NCBI RefSeq assembly: GCF_018129085.1
Contig: NZ_JAAGBB010000012.1
Coordinates: 62,001-126,000, forward strand
Reading direction: 5' to 3'
Origin: Plastoroseomonas hellenica
GTDB taxonomy: Bacteria; Pseudomonadota; Alphaproteobacteria; Acetobacterales; Acetobacteraceae
DNA length: 64,000 bases
The notes below the pieces were generated by a model. The model was given only the letters and a program-made list of their open reading frames with translations, searched no databases and had not been told where the DNA came from. Positions 18,211 through 25,714 of this stretch are shown one piece after another (within the stretch, counting starts at the first letter, position 1; every line of letters begins with the position of its first letter). The translations under genes and the position numbers were made by a program.

Positions 18211-18594
18211 ATGACGGCGATGGCGCTTGTGACGGTCACATTGGCGATGGCCCCGGGGCCAGGCTTTCCCGCCGGAAGCCCGGAGCATCGCTATGTCCTG
18301 CGCCTGGCACTCGATCCCGAGGGGCGGCTCGACGCCGCCGCCTGGGTCGCCGACCCGGCACCCTGGCCGGCGCAGCGCGTCAGCCCCGGCGCGCCGCTGC
18401 GCGCCGGTGACGTCCAGCACGATCCCGATGTCGGCTGGTCGCTGCGCTTCTTCGGCGCTGCCGAGGATGGCGCCGATGCCCCCTCCGTGCTGATGCTGCC
18501 ACAGGATGGCGCTGTGCGGCCCGGCAGCTACGTCACGCTGGTCGAGCCCAACGACACCCCGCGCGACTATCGGGTGGTCGGGGTGGAGGTATAG
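18211..18594 (+). CDS. hypothetical protein, 127 aa
   Basis: A 127-residue protein with no family I recognise. It starts MTAMALVTVTLAMAPGPGFP, a weak hydrophobic segment but not a clear signal peptide. The remainder is acidic and has a strand-rich composition (RYVLRLALDPEGRLDAAAW, GWSLRFFGAAEDGADAPSVL), suggesting a small beta fold. A start at the ATG four codons in (18220) is equally possible. Codon use fits the neighbours. The downstream repeat copy 3 begins 6 bp after its stop in its polarity, as for five other genes, which supports it being real. Confidence 0.6.
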   Translation: MTAMALVTVTLAMAPGPGFPAGSPEHRYVLRLALDPEGRLDAAAWVADPAPWPAQRVSPGAPLRAGDVQHDPDVGWSLRFFGAAEDGADAPSVLMLPQDGAVRPGSYVTLVEPNDTPRDYRVVGVEV

Positions 18595-18600
18595 TTTCAG

Positions 18601-18753
18601 CCCTCAGACGCCGGGCGGCCGCATGCGCGGCCTTGGCTCTCGCGCTGTCAGGGCGCGCTGGCGGCGGCTGGTGGTCGGGCGCGGGGCCGCATTCGCGGCC
18701 GCGGGGCATTATTGCGCTCGCCCCGCGAAGACGGGTGACGGCCTGCGGCGGCG
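18601..18753 (+). repeat. three-hairpin 3'-flanking repeat, copy 3 (overlaps mltA 3' end)
   Basis: Head CCCTCAGACGCCGGGCG, hairpin 1 GGCCGC-ATGC-GCGGCC, core CTTGGCTCTCGCGCTGTCAG, hairpin 2 GGGGCCGC-ATTC-GCGGCCGC (one mismatch), tail GACGGCCTGCGGC. It follows the 127-aa gene in the same polarity. On the opposite strand it supplies the last roughly 35 codons of mltA. Confidence 0.82.
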
Positions 18754-19949
18754 GGACTATCGACCGGCCGATCGGAATTGGCCTGCTGGGGCCGCGGCAG
18801 CAGCACGTAGAGCGTTGCCGGGTCGCGCTGCCGCCCGGCCATCTCCGGGGCCTCGGCGTCCCAGCCATGGAAGAAGTCCGCACGCGCCGGCCCACGGATG
18901 GCGCCGCCCACATCCTGCGCGGCCATCAGGCGGCGCCAGGCGCCATCGGCGGCGGTCGCGACATAGACCGGCGCGCCGAGCGGGATGAAGTCGGGATCGA
19001 CGGCGATCGAGCGCCGCGGCGTCAGCGGGACGCCGAGCGCGCCCGGCGGGCCCTGGTCCGGCGGCAGGTCGGGCATCGGGCGGAAGAACACGTAGCTCGC
19101 ATTCTCCCGCATCAGGGCCGCTGCCGCGTCCGCACCCTGCTCGCGCATCCAGGCGCGGATCGCCTGCATCGACATGCGCTCGCGCGGGATCTCCCCGCGG
19201 TCGATCAGCAGGCGGCCGATCGGGGTATAGGGGTGGCCGTTCTGCGCCGCATAGCCGAGGCGCAGCACCCGGCCATCCTCCAGGACCACCCGACCAGACC
19301 CCTGGATCTGCAGAAAGAAGGCGTCGGCCGGATCGGCCAGCCAGGCGAGCTCAAGGCCCCGCCCAAACAGCGTCCCGGCCTCGATCGCGGCGCGCGGCGG
19401 CGCCGTGGTCAGGCGGCCGTCGCGCAGGATGCCGGAGACGCGGCGCGGCGGCAGGCCGGGGATCATCTCCGCGGTGTTGAACTCGATCAGCTCCGGCGGG
19501 CGGGCGTGGAGCGGGGTGCGGAAGCGCTCATCGGGCGCGAGGCGTCCTTCGACCTGCGGCTCGAAATAGCCGCTGAGCAGACCGGCGCCCATGACATGCG
19601 GGGTGAACTGCGCCTCGATCGCCGCACGCAGCACGGCCTCGCGCCGCGCCGGCGCCAGGCGCGGCAACCGCGCGGCGACGGTGCGGAGCGCGGCACAAGG
19701 GCCGGCCCAGGCCTCGGGCGGCAGAGCAGCGAGGCCGCGTGAAGTGCCGGAAGGCTGGCGCAGCGCCGCGCAGCTCGCGAGCAGGGCGGGCAGGGCCAGC
19801 GTCGGCGCATCGCCGCGCCAGCCCGGCAGGGCGGCATAGGCGACGGGCGGCGGGAAGGGTGGGCCGAAAGGCTCGGCAGCATGCACAGGCGCAGCCACCA
19901 AGGCGCAGACGAAGGCCGCAATTCGCAATCCGGTGGTTGCTCCCGTCAC
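18648..19949 (-). CDS. mltA: membrane-bound lytic murein transglycosylase A
   Basis: A 433-residue MltA-family transglycosylase, cleaving the MurNAc-GlcNAc bond of peptidoglycan. There is a signal peptide ending near PVHAAEP; no lipobox cysteine follows, so it is probably periplasmic rather than lipid-anchored. Family motifs are LSGYFEPQVEG, DAFFLQIQGSGRV, LGYAAQNGHPYTPIGRLL, and the 3D-domain sequence SIAVDPDFIPLGAPVYV with AQDVGGAIRGPARADFFHG, where the catalytic Asp lies. Conserved sequence ends at LYVLLPRP. The last 35 or so Arg/Pro-rich residues are read from repeat copy 3 and are probably not functional. It is transcribed after the glycosyltransferase and Tim44 genes. Confidence 0.92.
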   Translation of the reverse strand: MTGATTGLRIAAFVCALVAAPVHAAEPFGPPFPPPVAYAALPGWRGDAPTLALPALLASCAALRQPSGTSRGLAALPPEAWAGPCAALRTVAARLPRLAPARREAVLRAAIEAQFTPHVMGAGLLSGYFEPQVEGRLAPDERFRTPLHARPPELIEFNTAEMIPGLPPRRVSGILRDGRLTTAPPRAAIEAGTLFGRGLELAWLADPADAFFLQIQGSGRVVLEDGRVLRLGYAAQNGHPYTPIGRLLIDRGEIPRERMSMQAIRAWMREQGADAAAALMRENASYVFFRPMPDLPPDQGPPGALGVPLTPRRSIAVDPDFIPLGAPVYVATAADGAWRRLMAAQDVGGAIRGPARADFFHGWDAEAPEMAGRQRDPATLYVLLPRPQQANSDRPVDSPAAAGRHPSSRGERNNAPRPRMRPRARPPAAASAP

Positions 19950-19976
19950 CCTCGATCGCCCCCGCGTGACTGACCC

Positions 19977-21890
19977 CTATGGGTAGGTTGCCCAACGCTT
20001 CGCCTGCCGCGGCGGCTCGATCAAATCCGCCCTGCCGGTCTGCAACGACAGATTGGGATTCCAGTAGGGGTCGTTATCCAATTGGCCCGCCCAGCGGTGA
20101 CGCATATAGGCGAGTTCCTGCCGGGCCCGCTCGGCCTTCTCGCCACCCAGATCGCCGCCGCGCGAGGCGGATTCGAGATGGTAGAGCTCGGCGAAGGGCG
20201 TCCAGACATTGCGATAGCCGCGTTCGGCGATGCGCAAGCAAAGATCGACATCGTTGTAAGCGACCGGCAGGTTCTCCTCATCGAAGCCGCCCACCTCCAG
20301 GAAGATGTCGCGGCGCAGCACCATGCAGGCCGCAGTCACGGCCGAGACGCTGCGCTGGAGCGCCAGCCAGCCGAAATGGCCGACGCCGAGGCGGGGGGCG
20401 CCTGGTTCGAAATGTCCTGCAATCCTTTCGGGCCCGAGGCCCAGCACAACACCGCCATGCTGTACCCGATCGTCGGCGTAGAGGAGCTTGCAGCCGACCG
20501 CGCCGACCCCGCGGCGCACCGCCTGGGCGACCATGATCCGCAGCCAGTCGCGGTCGATGACCTTGGTGTCATTGTTCAGCAGCAGCAGCACCTCGCCCCG
20601 CGCCTCCGCCACGGCCCGGTTGTTCAGCCGGCTATAATTGAAGGGGCCCGGCATGGGCAGGATGCGCAGGCGGGGATCAGCGCCGAGCTCCGCGAACAGC
20701 GCGTTGGTTTCAGGCTCGGTGCTGCCATTGTCCGCGACCAGGACCTCGATCGCTGGATAGTCGGTGCGATGCAGGACACCATCCAGGCAGTCGCGCAGCA
20801 GCGCCGCCCGGTCGCGCGTCGGCACGATCACCGACACCAGCGGCGGCGGATCCGGGAGCGGGTAGAGGACTCGATTGAAGTGGCTGAGCAGCGGGGCCGC
20901 GGTCACCTCGGCGTCGACACCCTGGCTGGCGAGATGCTCCGCGACTGCGCGGCGGGATGCAGCGATGCAGCGGGCCAGGAAGGATTCGGAGAAGGACGCG
21001 GGCCCGGCGTTCTGCCGCCAATGGTAGAGCACCCGGGGGATGTGGCGCAGCGCCGTCGGCGGGCAGGCCATCGTGGCACGCAGCGTCAGGTCATGATCCT
21101 GGCTGCCTTCGAAGCCTTCACGAAAGCCGCCGATCCGCTGCAGGAGGTCGCGGCGATAGGCACCGAGATGGCTGACCACATTCTGACCAAGCAACAGGTC
21201 GGGATCATAGTCGGGCTTGAAATAGGGCCCGAAGCGAAGCCCGCTTTCGTCGATCTTGTCCTCGTCGCTGTAGATCACCTGCGCGTCCGGATGGTCGGCG
21301 ATCTCGGCCATCAACTCATAGAGGGCCTCGGGCGCCAGCAGGTCGTCATGGTCCATCAGCACGACCCAATCGCCGCGACTCATTGCAAGGGCGGTGTTGG
21401 AGGCCGCTGAGATATGGCCATTGCTCTCCCGCCTCATCCAGCGGATGCGGGCATCCGCTGCCGCGGCTTCGGCAAGCACCCGGCCTACGGTCCGGGAGGG
21501 CGAGGCATCGTCGGCCACGCAGAGCTCCCAGTGCGGGTAGATCTGAGCCTGGACCGAGGCGATCGCTTCCCGCAGGAAACGCTCTGGTGTTTCATAGGCC
21601 GGCATGACCACGGAGAAGACGGGCCGGACCGGGGAAGCCGCGATGTGCCGCCGAATGGCGGCGCGATCTGCCGCGGACAGGGTCGCATGGGCGGCAACCC
21701 AGCGGCGGTAGACATGGGCCTCCGCGCCGAGGCCCGGCTTTTTGAGCAATGGCAGGAGATGACGCAGTGGTCGGAGCAGGCGCCGGAGAAACGGCCGGGA
21801 GCTCGCAGCGGCCCGCACGTGTTCGACCACCGCCAGCAGCGAACGCTTAAGCCTCAGCAAACCAGTTCCCCGCTTTGCCTTCTCTCGCAT
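19977..21890 (-). CDS. two-domain GT2 glycosyltransferase
   Basis: A 637-residue cytosolic glycosyltransferase with two GT-A (GT2) domains. Domain 1 (about residues 90-330) has FSVVMPAYETPERFLREAI, the DDASPSRT motif and LMDHDDLLAPEAL. Domain 2 (about 345-600) has VSVIVPTRDRAALLRDCLDG, DNGST and LLLNNDTKVI, then DLCLRIAERGYRNVWTP. This tandem form is common in O-antigen, rhamnan and surface-polysaccharide clusters, but no other polysaccharide gene is near. It lies between the Tim44-domain gene and mltA, which are adjacent in many alphaproteobacteria, so it looks inserted. Sugar donor and acceptor are unknown. Confidence 0.88.
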   Translation of the reverse strand: MREKAKRGTGLLRLKRSLLAVVEHVRAAASSRPFLRRLLRPLRHLLPLLKKPGLGAEAHVYRRWVAAHATLSAADRAAIRRHIAASPVRPVFSVVMPAYETPERFLREAIASVQAQIYPHWELCVADDASPSRTVGRVLAEAAAADARIRWMRRESNGHISAASNTALAMSRGDWVVLMDHDDLLAPEALYELMAEIADHPDAQVIYSDEDKIDESGLRFGPYFKPDYDPDLLLGQNVVSHLGAYRRDLLQRIGGFREGFEGSQDHDLTLRATMACPPTALRHIPRVLYHWRQNAGPASFSESFLARCIAASRRAVAEHLASQGVDAEVTAAPLLSHFNRVLYPLPDPPPLVSVIVPTRDRAALLRDCLDGVLHRTDYPAIEVLVADNGSTEPETNALFAELGADPRLRILPMPGPFNYSRLNNRAVAEARGEVLLLLNNDTKVIDRDWLRIMVAQAVRRGVGAVGCKLLYADDRVQHGGVVLGLGPERIAGHFEPGAPRLGVGHFGWLALQRSVSAVTAACMVLRRDIFLEVGGFDEENLPVAYNDVDLCLRIAERGYRNVWTPFAELYHLESASRGGDLGGEKAERARQELAYMRHRWAGQLDNDPYWNPNLSLQTGRADLIEPPRQAKRWATYP

Positions 21891-21989
21891 AGATCGATGC
21901 GATAGCGGCAGCTTCGCGCGACAGAACAGTGTCCGACACCGCTGTCCAACAGGTGCCCCGCGTGAAGACGCCGCCAGTCGAAGCGGCGA

Positions 21990-22664
21990 TCAGCCCGCGC
22001 CGGTCGCGACCAGCTTCCAGGTGGGATCGCCGGACCCGGTCTCGCGCTGGAAGGTCCAGACGTCGTTCAGCTCCACCACCGCCTCGGCGCCCGTGGCGAT
22101 GGAGCCATCGCGGGCGAGTGTCAGGTTCACCTGGTCGGAGACGAAGCGCACGGTGACGGACGCGGTGCGGTCCTTGAGCTCGGCATTGTCGATCGCGATC
22201 TCGTGCAGGCCGCGAACCTCCGTGCGCTGGGTCTCGCCCGCCTGCTCCCGCGCCGCGATGGCACTCTCGAAGCCGGCATAGGTGTCGTCCGAGAGCAGGC
22301 TGCGCAGCGTCGCGCGGTCGCCGGCCGCAAAGGCGGTCACGATCATGCGGAACGCGCCTTCGGCGCCGGCGAGGAAGCCGGCCGGATCAAAGCCCGGCTC
22401 GGCGGCGCGGATGCGCGCCAGCGCCTGGCCGACATTGGTGTTCGGGTCCGGGATGCCCAGGCGGGTGCCGGTGGGCGGCGGCGGCAGGGAGGGATCGACC
22501 TCCGCCGAGCGGGCGCCACGGGGATCATAGGCCGGCGCCGGCTGCTCCGGCTGCTGCTGCCGCTCAAAGCCCTGGCGGCGGCCGAGCACGCTCCGCAGGC
22601 GCAGCACGAGGAACAGCGCCACCATTGCGAAGAGGATCAGTTCGATCGGGAAGCCGCCTTGCAT
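21990..22664 (-). CDS. Tim44/TimA-domain membrane-associated protein
   Basis: A 224-residue protein with one N-terminal transmembrane helix (IELILFAMVALFLVLRLRSV), a proline-rich linker to about residue 75, and a C-terminal Tim44-like domain (PGFDPAGFLAGAEGAFRMIV through WTFQRETGSGDPTWKLVATG). Bacterial homologues are putative membrane adaptors thought to help place proteins at the inner membrane. In alphaproteobacteria it is usually encoded beside mltA, and often near secB. Both are within 5 kb here, though a glycosyltransferase lies between it and mltA. Confidence 0.88.
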   Translation of the reverse strand: MQGGFPIELILFAMVALFLVLRLRSVLGRRQGFERQQQPEQPAPAYDPRGARSAEVDPSLPPPPTGTRLGIPDPNTNVGQALARIRAAEPGFDPAGFLAGAEGAFRMIVTAFAAGDRATLRSLLSDDTYAGFESAIAAREQAGETQRTEVRGLHEIAIDNAELKDRTASVTVRFVSDQVNLTLARDGSIATGAEAVVELNDVWTFQRETGSGDPTWKLVATGAG

Positions 22665-22779
22665 ATCGCGCTCCTGTCAGTCCTGTCACTTAAGCGCGAC
22701 AGGCCTCCACTGCAACCGGATTGCGGCCGGGCGCCGGGGCAGCTACCCCCTGGAGCGAGAATACCAGGGACGACACGCC

Positions 22780-23337
22780 ATGATCCTGCTCCGCCACGGC
22801 CAGAGCGAGTTCAACCTGCACTTTACCGCGACGCGCCGGGATCCCGGCATCAAGGACCCGAAACTGACCGATCTGGGCCATGCCCAGGCCGAGGCCGCGG
22901 CCGAGGCGCTCGCCCGTGAGGGCATCGAGCGCATCATCGCCAGCCCCTATACCCGGGCGCTGCAGACCGCCGCACCCGTCGCCAAGCGGCTCGGGCTGCC
23001 GGTGACGGTCACCCCGCTGGTCGGTGAACGCTACGCCTTCGTCTGCGACATCGGCAGCCCGGCGACCGAGTTGCGCTTCGCCTGGCCCGACCTCGACCTC
23101 ACCCATATCGAGGAGGTGTGGTGGCCGCCGATCGAGGAGCCGGCGGAGCAGGTGATCGCCCGTGCCGCGCTGTTCCGGGACGAGATGGCAGCCCTCGGCA
23201 ACGCCTGGCAGCGGGCGCTCGTGGTCTCCCATTGGGGCTTCATCCTGGCGCTCACCGGCACCAGCGTGCAGAACGGCCACTGGATCCGTTACGATCCCAC
23301 CCAGCCGGCCCCGCCGGAGATCCGCTGGAAACATTGA
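22780..23337 (+). CDS. histidine phosphatase family protein
   Basis: A 185-residue phosphoglycerate-mutase-like phosphatase. The N-terminal MILLRHGQSEFNLHF carries the RHG catalytic histidine, and the second His is in LVVSHWGFILALTG. PYTRALQTAAPVAKRLGLPV matches the conserved phosphate-pocket region. It has no signal peptide. The substrate is unknown; such enzymes range from sugar phosphates to phosphoproteins. It lies divergently from the Tim44 gene and 91 bp before secB, separated by a palindromic repeat. Confidence 0.88.
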   Translation: MILLRHGQSEFNLHFTATRRDPGIKDPKLTDLGHAQAEAAAEALAREGIERIIASPYTRALQTAAPVAKRLGLPVTVTPLVGERYAFVCDIGSPATELRFAWPDLDLTHIEEVWWPPIEEPAEQVIARAALFRDEMAALGNAWQRALVVSHWGFILALTGTSVQNGHWIRYDPTQPAPPEIRWKH

Positions 23338-23339
23338 GG

Positions 23340-23396
23340 TGCCCGCGGGCATCTTCACGCGTTCAGGTGATTCCACCTGAGCGCGATCTGCTCTAG
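23340..23396. repeat. palindromic intergenic repeat, copy 1 of 2
   Basis: Holds a 12-bp perfect palindrome TGCCCGCGGGCA at 23340-23351, then an inner hairpin TCAGGTG-ATTC-CACCTGA ending GCGATCTGCTCTA. The reverse complement of that end, TAGAGCAGATCGC, recurs at 30172-30184 with an equivalent central hairpin. This is a short alphaproteobacterial-style intergenic palindrome. Confidence 0.65.
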
Positions 23397-23428
23397 GACG
23401 GCGCCACGCGAGATCAGAGGTTTCCGTC

Positions 23429-23926
23429 ATGTCCGAGCAGCAGCCCACCGAGAACGGGATCAACGGGGCGCAGCCCATTCAGCCCGGCCCGCTGGTGCTG
23501 AACCTGCAATATACGAAGGACTTGTCCTTCGAGGTGCCGGGCGCGCCCGACATCTTCCTGAACCTGCAGGAGCAGCCGCGCCTCGACGTGCAGCTCGACG
23601 TCAATGCGCGCCGGCTGCAGGACAATCAGCCGGTCTATGAGGTGGCGCTGCAGGTCCGCACCGACGCGAAGCTCGCGGACGGCCGCACCGCCTTCATCGC
23701 GGAGCTGACCTATTGCGGCATCTTCACCGTCAGCATGGCCCAGGACATGCTGGAGCCGGTGCTGCTGGTCGAATGCCCGCGCCTGCTGTTCCCCTTCGCG
23801 CGCAACATCCTGGCCGAGGTCAGCCGCGATGGCGGCTTCCCCCCGGTGCTGCTGAACCCGATCGACTTCGTGGCGCTGTGGCAGAGCCGCCGCGCCCAGG
23901 GCGTGCCGCCCGTCGCCAACGCTTGA
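23429..23926 (+). CDS. secB: protein-export chaperone SecB
   Basis: A 165-residue SecB. It binds unfolded preproteins and hands them to SecA. Family sequence is clear: LVLNLQYTKDLSFEVPGAPD, QVRTDAKLADGRTAFIAELT, GIFTVSMAQDMLEPVLLVEC, PRLLFPFARNILAEVSRDGG and FPPVLLNPIDFVALW. Length is normal. It lies 19 bp upstream of hemH. A 6-bp GC hairpin (23940-23957) follows the stop. Confidence 0.97.
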   Translation: MSEQQPTENGINGAQPIQPGPLVLNLQYTKDLSFEVPGAPDIFLNLQEQPRLDVQLDVNARRLQDNQPVYEVALQVRTDAKLADGRTAFIAELTYCGIFTVSMAQDMLEPVLLVECPRLLFPFARNILAEVSRDGGFPPVLLNPIDFVALWQSRRAQGVPPVANA

Positions 23927-23945
23927 CGCCTGGCCGGCCGGGGGC

Positions 23946-25061
23946 ATGTCCGCCCCCATGGACCATGTGATGACCGCACCGCGCCCCCGCCTCGCCGTCG
24001 TGCTGCTGAACCTCGGCGGCCCCGATGCGCCGGAGGCGGTGCGGCCTTTCCTGGTGAACCTCTTCACCGATCCGGCGATCCTCAGGGTGCCGGGCTTCGT
24101 GCGGCCCTGGCTCGGGCGGCTGATCGCCTGGCGGCGGACGAAGGCGGCGCAGGCGAATTACGCGTTCATCGGCGGCCGCTCCCCGCTGCTGGAGCTGACG
24201 GAGGCGCAGGGCCGGGCGCTCGAGCGGGCGCTGGCGGGCGCGGATTTCGAGGCTCGCTGCTTCGTCGCCATGCGCTACTGGCACCCGATGAGCGACGCGG
24301 CGGCGCGGGCGGTGAAGGATTGGGCGCCGGACCAGGTGCTGCTGCTGCCACTCTATCCGCAATATTCCAGCACCACGACCGGCAGCAGCGTGGCGGAATG
24401 GAATGCCGCGGCGCGGCGCGCCGGGCTCGATGTCCCGACGCGAGAGCTCTGCTGCTACCATTCCGACCCGGATTTCGCACAAGCGACCGCGGCGGCGGTC
24501 CGGCGCGCCCATGACGAGGCGCGGGCGGCGCTGCCGGCCGATGTGCCGCTGCGCCTGCTGTTCTCCGCCCATGGCCTGCCGGAGAGCATCATCAAGGCGG
24601 GCGATCCCTACCAGTGGCAGGTCGAGCGCAGCGTCGCGGCGGTGGTGGAGCGGCTCGGCATCGACGGGTTGGACCATGCCATCTGCTACCAGTCGCGGGT
24701 GACGCCGCAGGTTTGGATCGGGCCCTCGACCGAAGCCGAGATCGCGCGAGCGGCCGTCGATAAGGTGGCGCTGCTGGTCTGCCCGATCGCCTTCGTCTCC
24801 GAGCATTCCGAGACCCTGGTCGAGCTCGACATCGAGTATCGCGAGGTGGCGCAGCATCTCGGCGTGCCCGGCTATTTCCGGGTGCCGGCCCAGAACAGCG
24901 ATCCGGCCTTCATCGCCGCGCTGGCGCGGCTGGTGCGCGCGGCGGAGGCAGGCGACCGGACCCTCTGTTCCTTCGCAGGGGCGCGGCAATGCCCGAAGCG
25001 CCACGGCGATTGCCCGCATGGCCGGCAGGATGCCATGCCGCGCGCACGGCAGGCGGCATGA
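23946..25061 (+). CDS. hemH: ferrochelatase
   Basis: A ferrochelatase of up to 371 residues, inserting Fe2+ into protoporphyrin IX. Motifs include VVLLNLGGPDAPEAVRPFL, LLPLYPQYSSTTTGS and LLFSAHGLPESIIKAGDPY with the metal-binding His, plus FVSEHSETLVELDIEY with the second His/Glu. The C-terminus adds a Cys-bearing stretch (LCSFAGARQCPKR and GDCPHG) that may bind a metal or Fe-S cluster, as reported for some ferrochelatases. In-frame ATGs at 23946, 23958 and 23970 are all possible; the first lies in the loop of a GGGGGC/GCCCCC hairpin. The stop overlaps the next gene's start. Confidence 0.95.
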   Translation: MSAPMDHVMTAPRPRLAVVLLNLGGPDAPEAVRPFLVNLFTDPAILRVPGFVRPWLGRLIAWRRTKAAQANYAFIGGRSPLLELTEAQGRALERALAGADFEARCFVAMRYWHPMSDAAARAVKDWAPDQVLLLPLYPQYSSTTTGSSVAEWNAAARRAGLDVPTRELCCYHSDPDFAQATAAAVRRAHDEARAALPADVPLRLLFSAHGLPESIIKAGDPYQWQVERSVAAVVERLGIDGLDHAICYQSRVTPQVWIGPSTEAEIARAAVDKVALLVCPIAFVSEHSETLVELDIEYREVAQHLGVPGYFRVPAQNSDPAFIAALARLVRAAEAGDRTLCSFAGARQCPKRHGDCPHGRQDAMPRARQAA

Positions 25062-25708
25062 TGCGCCCGGCCGCGGTGCTGTTCGACTGCGACGGCGTGC
25101 TGGCGGACAGCGAAGCGGTCGTGAACGCGATCGTCGCGGAAGACCTGACCGCGCGCGGCTGGCCGATGACGGCGGCGGAGGCGCAGGCCGCCTTCCTCGG
25201 CATGGCGCTGCCCGACATGATCCCCCGCATCGAGGCGCGGGTCGGCCCGCTGCCCTTCGGCTGGGGCGCCGGTTTGTCCCGCCTGATCGCGGCGGCGATG
25301 ATGGAGCGGACCTTCGCGATTCCGGGCGCGATCGCAGCGGTGCAGGCGGTGGCGGCGGCCGGGGTGCCGGTCGCCTGCGCGTCGAATTCGGCACGGATGG
25401 AGCTGGCGGCGAAGCTCCGCGGCCTCGGCCTCGCGGAGGTCTTCGGACACCGCGTCTTCAGCTTCGAGGATGTGGCGCGAGCAAAGCCCTGGCCCGACAT
25501 ATACCGCGCCGCGGCGGCGAGCTGCAGTGCCGATCCGCATGATTGCGTGGTGGTGGAGGACAGCGTGCCGGGCGTGCGCGCCGGCCACGCCGCCGGCTGC
25601 CGGGTGCTGGGCTTCGCCCATGAGACGCCAGCGGCGCTGCTGGCGGCGCATGGGGCAGAGCCCTTCACGGCGATGGCGGATCTGCCCGGGCTGCTCGGCA
25701 TCGGATGA
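25058..25708 (+). CDS. HAD-superfamily hydrolase (phosphoglycolate-phosphatase-like)
   Basis: A 216-residue HAD hydrolase. Motif I is AVLFDCDGVLADSE with the nucleophile Asp, the motif II region is VACASNSARMEL, the motif III Lys is in RAKPWPDIY and motif IV is CVVVEDSVPGVRAGHAAG. The helical cap after motif I marks the beta-phosphoglucomutase/phosphoglycolate phosphatase subgroup. Its start (ATGA) overlaps the hemH stop, so it is translationally coupled to hemH, though no specific link to heme synthesis is known. Substrate unknown. Confidence 0.88.
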   Translation: MMRPAAVLFDCDGVLADSEAVVNAIVAEDLTARGWPMTAAEAQAAFLGMALPDMIPRIEARVGPLPFGWGAGLSRLIAAAMMERTFAIPGAIAAVQAVAAAGVPVACASNSARMELAAKLRGLGLAEVFGHRVFSFEDVARAKPWPDIYRAAAASCSADPHDCVVVEDSVPGVRAGHAAGCRVLGFAHETPAALLAAHGAEPFTAMADLPGLLGIG

Positions 25709-25714
25709 TGCCGG

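Noticed and set aside
19977-21890. Glycosyltransferase considered as the start of a polysaccharide island
   Set aside because: No further sugar-nucleotide, flippase or polymerase genes and no base-composition shift around it.
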